From Thermomucor indicae-seudaticae (lineage: Eukaryota; Mucoromycota; Mucoromycetes; Mucorales; Lichtheimiaceae), in contig JSYX01000475.1 of assembly GCA_000787465.1 (NCBI GenBank), forward strand, positions 1 to 27,496: a stretch of DNA of 27,496 nucleotides, in the 5' to 3' direction. Position numbers and translations under genes: made by a program. Below the pieces are notes generated by a model. That model made no database searches. It saw only the letters and a list, made by a program, of their open reading frames with translations, and had not been told where the DNA came from. Positions 21,107-27,496 of the stretch are shown one piece after another (the first letter of the stretch is position 1; every line of letters begins with the position of its first letter).

Positions 21107-22890
21107 ATGTCAACAACACGAGTACCTCCAGAAGGTGGTTATAAAAAAGGACGAAGGACGTTTGTGATTTGGTGCGCGATTCTGATTGTAGGGCTGGTTA
21201 GAGCTTCCTGTATTAGAAAAGCTGCTAAATATAAAAAACCGACTGACGGCGCTGAAACGAGACCGCTCAACCTATTTGAAAAGCCAAGACGTGCTGCCAC
21301 TAAAAGAAGAAACCGACGAAGCGATCGAACAATTATGTGCAATTCGCGGCAATGAGCTGTTTGGAGACGAACATCAAACCAACAGAACCGACGACGTGCT
21401 TGACGAAGTTTGCCAGCTTGTCAGTTTGTCATTCCTATGCCTCGGAAAAACAAGAGAAAGTAGGGATTAAATCAATTGGGAAAAGTTGGCTATTTGCTTA
21501 TCCCAGCTGTATACAGCCCCTGCCGTTTATTCACAGGTGATAGCGATCAAGGTAATACATAATGCAAGCATAATTGGCGGAGAAAGAAAGAGCTTAGCCT
21601 GCTTATCTTTTTTTTTGCCCAGCAATGCTTTGATCGTCTCGAAGAGTTTGGAATATATGCCGAAGAATTCTTGGAACCTTATGAAAAGAAGCTGAAGGAA
21701 ATTGAGCAGATTCTTACAGTGGATGAAAGAGACCAGGTGCTTTCGAAATCTGCATTAATGATTGTCAAGCACAAGTTTAAGCAATGCAGTAAGTGCTGAA
21801 GCATGGATGACTGAGAGGAACAACCGTGACGAATGGGCATTTCCGTGTAGAGCGTATTTACGAGAAATTATTGGACACTATCCATGAAATATCGCCTGAA
21901 TTGTATGTACGCTTGCTCTGCAGAATTCAAAAGTGTAGCTAACTAATCTATCCATAGAATCCCAATCCGTAACCAGTTACTACGTATCCGCCGACAGCTT
22001 GTCTCGATTGCTTGCCGCAAAACTTTCAAAGCCACTGACATCATGCCCGCACAGGAAGAGCTGCGTGAGATCGATAGTCGCCGCGTGGATGGCAAGTTCT
22101 TGGCTGAAGATGGTAGCGTTCCTGCTGGTCAGGCCGCGCTGGTGGACTTGCTAGAACAAGTATACGCATATGCACGCGATCTCATTGTGGCAACCACTCC
22201 GGACTTCTCACCTGCACTGCAAGTCATACGAGCACGATTGGTGGAAATCAAGACACAATTGGAACGTCTTGAACTGACGCACAAATGGACCCTCCGACAA
22301 ACCGACCTATTCACCTACCAACACCAGCTTCACGACATTGTATCCATGCGCTATTCTGACAAAGATGGTGATCCCTCCAAACTCGGCAAATTCCTGGATG
22401 AACATGGCGAAGCGCCTGAAGGACAGACGGTGCTTTTATTCTTGCTACAAAAGTGTTATCGAATGATATTGATCCTTTTAAGCGAAAGTCTACCGGTCTC
22501 GGAAGCTTTGATGCCCATCTACAATCAGCTCACAACGGTCCGTCAGTGCCTACAGGCTGTAAGGAATACTGGTGCACCATGCTCTCCGGCCGAGCTGTAT
22601 CCGTAAGTGACATTTGTTCAGTGAATGCTGAGAGGAATAACAGCTCATTGCGAAATGTCATTCAGATACCAGATGAAGCTCAGCAGTATTGAGAACTTGC
22701 GAAGAGATGGCAAGTTTTACGACGACGAAGGTCATGTTCCTGAAGGTACGTGCAACATAAAGATGAAGAAGCAGTCAGTGTCTTACACTTGTCTTCAATA
22801 GGTCAAGCCATGTGTGTATCCGTATTAGAAGAGTGTTACAGCCTTTTAGACGAACTGCGACAGAACCAAGTAGAGGAAGACGTAGCCTAG
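21107..22890 (+). CDS. DUF2408 (UPF0662) family protein
   Basis: Proposed exons are 21107-21121, 21192-21419, 21507-21536, 21623-21788, 21851-21902, 21958-22602, 22666-22745 and 22802-22890, giving 434 aa in frame. Repeated helical phrases of the type RVDGKFLAEDGSVPAGQ, KLGKFLDEHGEAPEGQ and RRDGKFYDDEGHVPEGQ, each followed by LLEECY-like helices, are the recurring pattern of DUF2408 proteins, a fungal family that includes S. pombe SPAC30C2.08 and, as I recall, S. cerevisiae YPL260W. Molecular function is not established to my knowledge; no signal peptide or membrane segment is seen. Exons 4-8 are secure. The first 15-nt exon with start ATG 21107 is a guess forced by the frame into LEKLLNIKNRL, and the 30-nt third exon (LYTAPAVYSQ) is inferred from matching phase and splice sites. 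The donor of exon 2 is GTCAGT. Confidence 0.85.
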
Positions 22891-23013
22891 TTACCTGTAC
22901 ACTTACTGCTTATTTCCCACCGAATATTTGCACGATAATATGCGTACTGTCTATGTTGACGTTTATACAAGAAGAAAATGCATGTAACAGGACAAGAACA
23001 AAAATCTATGTCT

Positions 23014-23780
23014 TTAATCACTTGGCTGGTCATCTTCTGAGTCGTCTTGGTCTTCCTCTGCGATATCAGAATCGTCCTAAACCCCATCCATTGATGCTTC
23101 TTCAGTTTCCCGTTTATTTGAGTAACTCTTCTGCTTTCGCATACCATCTGATGTGCTACCAATCCTTGTTCCAACATTTCCTTGAGTTCTTTGTTTTGAG
23201 GATTTACAAGTGCGATAGGTGTGAGCTTGTTTCGGTTTTGGATGCTATTTTCTTCCGTTAATGCAATCCGATGCTAACAAGAAGCCTTGCGTTCTGTTTT
23301 AGTTACCTCGGGTCAGCGCCAGCTGCTAATAGTAATTCCACCATGGCAGTAGCCATCTCGACGTCTTCAGTCTGGTACTGGACAGCTTTATGCAATGGCG
23401 TGTCGCCTTCCAATCGATTTTGCACATCCAGTTCAATATCGTCGAGGTTTACCAAAATCTCTAGACAACCAATGGCACCAGCCTTCGCTCTATTCATAAA
23501 AGGAACAGAGGAAGTCAATGGACCTTAAACTTTGACTGTTCTGTTGTGGACTGGTTCCGTACGCATAATGAGCTGCTGTGTTGCCGGCACCGTCCACAAA
23601 GTTCGGGTCACAGTTGCCTTGGCTAATCACTTCATTAAGCAAATCCTCCTGGTCATTACGGCAAGCAGCTAGCATCAGCTCATCTAGAGGCACCCCGCTT
23701 TGAGTTAGACAACCAATGAAGCGCCCTGGTCATTATGTTTTGAATACTTTACTGCCGGAAGCGCCATCTTCGTTCGTCAT
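23014..23780 (-). CDS. Small ankyrin-repeat protein with acidic tail
   Basis: Exons 23753-23780, 23563-23683, 23307-23489, 23145-23244 and 23014-23076 join to 164 aa. Three or so ankyrin repeats are seen: ELMLAACRNDQEDLLNEV, GNTAAHYAAKAGAIGCLEIL and GDTPLHKAVQY, then VELLLAAGADPSIQNRNKLT. The last exon codes a strongly acidic tail (DDSDIAEEDQDDSEDD). Size and layout resemble the small fungal ankyrin proteins of the yeast YCR051W type; that likeness is from memory and function is unknown. The first exon (MTNEDGASG) was chosen because donor GTAAAG and acceptor CTCTAG, 19 nt after a CTAAC branch site, alone give an in-frame ATG. The last intron (68 nt) was chosen because it exposes the acidic tail; reading through gives basic, unlikely sequence. 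Convergent with the DUF2408 gene. Confidence 0.82.
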
Positions 23781-24873
23781 CTCGTTGCGTTGGGCGGAAA
23801 AAGAAGGGAGTGTGGGCCGATCTGTGTTACCTTCTTTGACAGGTGCCCTAAACTTACCCACTCCCCCTTTATCTTGATTTTCTCGAACAAGAACGTAGTA
23901 AACCTATGATCATGGCAGAGTTTATTACCCATCTTCGTTTATAGTATTATAGTAGCGCTTTCACTGACTAACGTTGGCTACATTGATAGCAGCAGCATGC
24001 TAGTAAAGGACATTAAAACTTTATGCAGCGACTATGAAACTGATTGAATAAACTGATGTTCCTCCCGGCGCGATTATGACCTGTAGACGAAGGAGAACAA
24101 ACCTTTAGTACCCACGCAACAGGGAGTTTTTGGCTCATAATGCAAGTTACCAGGATAAACTTAAGGGGCGAGCTCAACGTACTATACCAGACGCTTTAAT
24201 TGTCGAGGACTTGAACTATGGCAACTAGATCAATGTAAAACTTGACAAGTGCCCATCTTAAGTAAGGTATAATGTGAGGTCATGAATAAGAAGTTTGTGG
24301 TAAACTTTTGAGGCATATCGATTATTGCCAGACCAACAGTTACGGAAACAAGGACATATATGAATGCTCGCTATGAAAATTCTGTTCTACCATTTTCTTC
24401 AACTCGTTAAAACCATCCCCATGACAGAAAAAGATACAGACAATAAGAAGAAAATCAAAAAAATATACTACATCCCAATTTCTAGGTGTCCGTAAGAGTT
24501 TCAGATTTTTATAGCAAACAGATATGATACATTATATTCTGTAGCTTTCATCATTGAACCTGTGAGTTATGCATATAGCAAAGATCTGTTGTCGACAAGC
24601 AGATCCGCTGTATTTTTCCTAACATCGAAGAGGATCAATGGGAAATGACTCTGTTTATGGTCTTTTTTGGTATACCAATATTTATCCAGGGCACAATAGT
24701 AGAAGAAGAGAAAGAGAAAGAGAGAGTATAGTAACGAAGGGTGAAAATTATGACATAAGATAGAAGAAAAAAGTAGGACTAAAGGCTAGCGTTGTCTAAT
24801 ATAATGTGATAGTCGAAAGCGCAAGAACCCTGTTTCTGATACGAGAGAAGAAGAAGGAAAAAAGGAAGAATAT
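23781..24873. other. AT-rich intergenic region with purine-rich tracts
   Basis: No open frame of note. The 3' part (24700-24735) is a GA-rich run (AGAAGAAGAGAAAGAGAAAG and similar), and purine-rich sequence continues into the 3' end of the cyclin-like gene to about 25000. The 5' part presumably holds the promoter of the small ankyrin gene. Confidence 0.45.
24700..24728 (+). repeat. GA/GAA-rich simple repeat
   Basis: Imperfect mix of AGA and GA units forming a purine-only tract over about 30 bp; a second purine-rich zone covers about 24840-25003. Confidence 0.6.
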
Positions 24874-25779
24874 TTATTCGAAAAATAAACAAAATGTGTG
24901 TCTATATACCGAGGAGAGAAGCTTAAAAAGAATAACGAGAAGAAAAAAAGTAATAAGAAGAAGAGGAGGAAGAAAAACGGACAACAACAACGACGAGGAG
25001 GAAGCATTTTCGGCGTCCCAAGCCGTTCGCAGCTCAGAATAAGTGTTGTCAAATTCGACACACTTGCACGTGACATCCACTCGATATGTTCGAGGAACTT
25101 CCTTTCCAGTGGATTTCTGTTTTTCATCGAGAATAACGAGTCAAATGCTAAATATTAACTAGGAAGATGTAAATAACTTACACGTCTTCAACTTTACTTC
25201 CGGGAAACAATGTAAGGAAGTCCCAGTTGTAAATGGGCCGCTCGTTCCAAACTTTGATTGCCAAGAAAAGACCACCTAAAACCATCAACTGCCAGTTGAT
25301 GTCGCAAAGGTATTGCCTGGACTTTGCGCACATCCTTCGCACGTATATAAACGTAATGATGGCGTGCTCCGCCTTCAACTATGAAAAGAAAAGTGAACAA
25401 GATGTGAGCTTGCATGATAGAGAGAGACATAGACTGACGATAAGATGAATATACTTGCATCGCCATACTCAAGGACATATACCAAAAAATCGTATATGTT
25501 CGTCCAGTGTGTCATGGGCTCAGGGTCGTATGAACCAACCAAACGATCGGTCTGGCTGGTGAAAATCGGATCGTGATAGAACGAACCAAAGATGTGGCTG
25601 CGATGGATCATGACATAGAACCCCAAGCAAAGCTAATGGTTCCAAAAGGTTAGATCAAAATCAGAGATGCGCATGCATAAGTGAAAAACTTGCATCTTGA
25701 TAATATCACTCTTTTGCCGTTGGCCGAACGTGGTGGCGGGCGCGAAGCTGCGAATCATGCTGGCAGCTAGACCGTGCAT
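24874..25779 (-). CDS. Cyclin Y/Pho80-like cyclin, apparent frameshift
   Basis: Readable exons are 25690-25779, 25459-25632, 25182-25378 and one from 25116 down. They encode a cyclin box of the cyclin Y/PCL type: YDPEPMTHWTNIYDFLVYVL, AEHAIITFIYVRRMC, NWQLMVLGGLFLAIKVWNE and NPLERKFLEHIEW. Such cyclins activate Pho85/CDK14-like kinases. After HIEW (about 25077) the conserved continuation DVTCKCVEFDNTYSELRTAW lies in another frame, as if one G were missing from TGGGAT, so the gene is either a pseudogene or carries a sequencing error. The frame then ends in low-complexity CT-rich codons (stop near 24874). The intron at 25379-25458 needs a GC donor (GCAAGT). The ATG at 25779 is tentative: the frame extends upstream as TYFYVMHG to a possible acceptor, so a 5' exon may lie beyond the transposon relic. 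Confidence 0.65.
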
Positions 25780-25868
25780 CACGTAGAAGTAAGTCGCTTA
25801 TAGTACACAGTAGAAAAATATGAATAAAAGAATGCCTCAAAGGTCCCGGTCAGAGTCTCTTTTATATA

Positions 25869-25893
25869 CAGTGGGTCCCTCGATTTTTCCACC
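25869..25893 (+). repeat. Left terminal inverted repeat of the pogo-like element
   Basis: Begins CAGTGGGTCCCTCGATTTTT just after a TA; pairs with the right repeat ending at 26784. Confidence 0.75.
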
Positions 25894-26189
25894 TTATTTT
25901 TTTTCGCGATCACATTTTTCTGCTCCCCTGGAGGTCAATCCGCTGAACACTTTAAAGTTTTCCGGTCCTCAGAATTTGCAGATTTCCGGCCCAAAGCGGA
26001 CCCAAAGATTTAAATATATGCCATATAAGACTTTATCTGTGCTACGGAACCAGATCCGCCGTGGACCCTATGTACTGATATCTGATATTGGTCAGCAAAT
26101 GGATACTATCCGCTTTTGGAAAAAACAAAGGTCTTCTTCTATGATGCTGAACTCTGGAGCGAAATCGGAAGCCGATTGATCAGTAAATT

Positions 26190-26504
26190 CTAGGCCTCGC
26201 ACTGGGAAATCCACAAGTAGAATGCTTTCTTGAACTCCTGATAAATTCCAATAAGATCAGTAACCGCGCCGAATATTCCTTTCAACCCATAAACCAATCG
26301 GAAACTTTGCACCCTTCTTTGACTTTTGACATTATTGATCTGGCTCTTTTCCTCCCGTCTGCGCTTGAGCATTTTAGAAATAGTTGCCTGATCCAGCGTT
26401 TTGTCGACCTTGAATTGCTTCTTGGCCCAAGCGACCAGTTGCATATGTAAGCCTCGTCCCTTTAGCTGCTTTTTCGGCCAGTTGATCTTGTTGGCTTTCT
26501 TCAA
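26190..26504 (-). pseudogene. Truncated pogo/CENP-B-type transposase N-terminus
   Basis: The 104-codon frame contains LVAWAKKQFKVDKTLDQATI followed by SKMLKRRREE, which fits a pogo/CENP-B helix-turn-helix (the ATISKML part is the usual recognition helix, cf. STVSKIL-type motifs), and ends with FKKAFYLWI, like the EEALYLW start of the second DNA-binding domain. There is no in-frame ATG at its start (TTG), and another frame just upstream reads VKLEESQQDQL, which looks like the missing first helix, so at least one frameshift is present. The second DNA-binding domain and the whole DDE domain are absent. Confidence 0.55.
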
Positions 26505-26759
26505 GTTTCACATTTTATAGCTTCCGGTGTATGTGCTCGAGATTTTACAAATTACTTCGAATATGGTACATAAGAAACGGTTTCTATTTGTATAACTGAA
26601 AAAATCTTTTGACAAAATCCTCAGAGCCTGCACATTGTTCGCTGGCTTCCACGCAATAAAGCATAACCGTGTCTTGTCCTCCTAGACATTTCCAAAACCG
26701 TTGCTAAGTCTTCCTGTAACTTCTTCGCATTTTTTCCGATGATTTAGAGGCCAATCCGC

Positions 26760-26784
26760 TGCGGAAAAAATCGAGGGACAACTG
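26760..26784 (-). repeat. Right terminal inverted repeat of the pogo-like element
   Basis: Read on the minus strand it begins CAGTTGTCCCTCGATTTTTT; it is followed on the plus strand by the flanking TA at 26785. Confidence 0.75.
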
Positions 26785-26786
26785 TA

Positions 26787-27446
26787 TAACGGGTCGTTTC
26801 AGTATAACAATGACCTATCATTTACCAGTGGCATGTGGGTATATACATGCTCGCAGTGTTGATAATGGTTCGTTGCGAAAGCTTTTCGTGTTGGTACTCT
26901 TATTATAGGAACCATCGCTAATGGAAGCAGTGTTGCGGCGACAAGTATGGTTATTTACTTATTTCCAGGAACAGTCGATCCGTCTCGGTTAATTTCAAGC
27001 CCTCGCTTCCCTGAAATTCCTTGATATAAGCGAGTGCTTAATATTAACTGAAAAGACGGTACGTTATCTGAGCTTCCGATCTAATATGGAATTGAGTAGT
27101 CAAGCATTGAGTGCTATAGCGCGTATCCCTTAATCGCATCTCAAAGTTTGGGATAAATGATTACAAAGTGTGCAAAAGCTCCTGCAGCTAAAGAATCTGT
27201 TTGGTGATAGCTGATGCCGTTAATCGCGTTATTGGTGAAACATGATCCATAATCACCTGGCAGTAAGTTAGTTCACTAAATTGATATGCTTGCCGTGTCG
27301 ATTACTTTATTATAGCTCAATGTAGATGATCGATATCGTGAATACAGGGGACGTTTTTCACGTGGGAAAAGCGTCAGCTAAAAAAGGTTTTTGACACAAG
27401 CAGATACAAAACAATAAGAAGATCTCTTTCTTCTGAAGAAGGAAAA
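26787..27446. other. Intergenic region between transposon relic and last gene
   Basis: No gene recognised. Open exon-like stretches exist on both strands (for example + 26909-27000 after a TATTATAG acceptor-like site, and a minus-strand ATG frame ending at a GTAAAT donor-like site near 26826), but none shows a family pattern. A 5' exon of the cyclin-like gene could lie here on the minus strand. Confidence 0.35.
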
Positions 27447-27490
27447 ATGGCCAAAACGTCTGCTTACCGTATAAATATTGTTGATTACAG
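27447..27490 (+). CDS. First exon of an unidentified gene, cut by the window end
   Basis: ATG in a good context (GAAAAATGGCC) starts a 44-nt exon, MAKTSAYRINIVDY plus two bases, that runs into a consensus donor CAG|GTAAGA at 27491, the very end of the window. An AAGAAG/CTTTCTTCT-rich leader precedes it. Fourteen residues are too few to name a family. Confidence 0.5.
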
Positions 27491-27496
27491 GTAAGA

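Larger units (their letters stand above)
25869..26784 (-). mobile_element. Pogo/Tc1-mariner-like DNA transposon relic, 916 bp
   Basis: Terminal inverted repeats of about 22-25 bp bound the element: left CAGTGGGTCCCTCGATTTTT, right (inverted) CAGTTGTCCCTCGATTTTTT, with few mismatches. A TA dinucleotide flanks each end (25867-25868, 26785-26786), as expected for the TA target duplication of this superfamily. The internal minus-strand frame (26190-26504) resembles the N-terminal helix-turn-helix of CENP-B/pogo transposases. The element lacks room for the DDE catalytic domain, so it cannot move by itself; it could be moved only by a transposase made elsewhere. Confidence 0.75.

Noticed and set aside
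25820..26179. Plus-strand 119-codon frame overlapping the left transposon end
   Set aside because: It crosses the inverted repeat and the flank, so it cannot be an element gene; the transposase-like sequence is on the other strand.

Overview
The window looks like nuclear DNA of a filamentous fungus, most likely an early-diverging one of the Mucoromycota type. This rests on many short spliceosomal introns (about 50-115 nt, GT..AG with CTAAC/CTGAC-like branch sites), small closely spaced genes, and a gene set that includes a GPI-type chitin deacetylase, a SAP-domain ERI1 nuclease, Atg8 and a DUF2408 protein. I cannot name the species. No CRISPR, rRNA, operon or phage features are present. For almost every gene the splice junctions keep the reading frame and the spliced lengths divide by three; the exceptions are stated in the entries.

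Layout. 1-2520: no convincing gene; it holds a perfect (G3T) quadruplex motif and one exon-like stretch. 2528-3158 (+): atg8 with a TATA box. 3960-5833 (-): a coiled-coil plus ankyrin-repeat protein with a short upstream ORF. 6713-8856 (-): an APC/LAT-family amino-acid permease in six exons, divergent from 9013-10182 (+), a SAP + DEDDh 3'-5' exoribonuclease of the ERI1 type; only 156 bp separate the two start codons. 10275-11160 (-): a type II haloacid-dehalogenase-like hydrolase. 11288-12607 (-): a secreted GDSL esterase/lipase in seven exons. 12660-14630: about 2 kb without a recognisable gene, with one tRNA-like block. 14635-15673 (+): phosphomannomutase, convergent with a sigma-like glutathione S-transferase at 16033-17008 (-). 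17009-19466: gene-poor, with one orphan exon-like fragment. 19467-20893 (+): chitin deacetylase. 21107-22890 (+): a DUF2408 protein, convergent with a small ankyrin protein with an acidic tail at 23014-23780 (-). 24874-25779 (-): a cyclin Y/Pho80-like gene with an apparent one-base frameshift and a GC-AG intron. 25869-26784: a 916-bp pogo/Tc1-mariner relic between TA dinucleotides, inserted just upstream of that cyclin. The last 50 bases hold the first exon of a gene that leaves the window.

The genes form no single pathway. Phosphomannomutase (GDP-mannose supply), chitin deacetylase (chitosan) and possibly the secreted GDSL enzyme bear on the cell wall and secretion. Atg8 serves autophagy, ERI1 small-RNA and rRNA trimming, and the GST and HAD proteins detoxification or general metabolism. 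I found no clear previously undescribed system. The points most worth checking are the transposon relic beside the damaged cyclin gene, the GC-AG intron, the 30-nt microexon in the DUF2408 gene, and the unassigned exon-like fragments.
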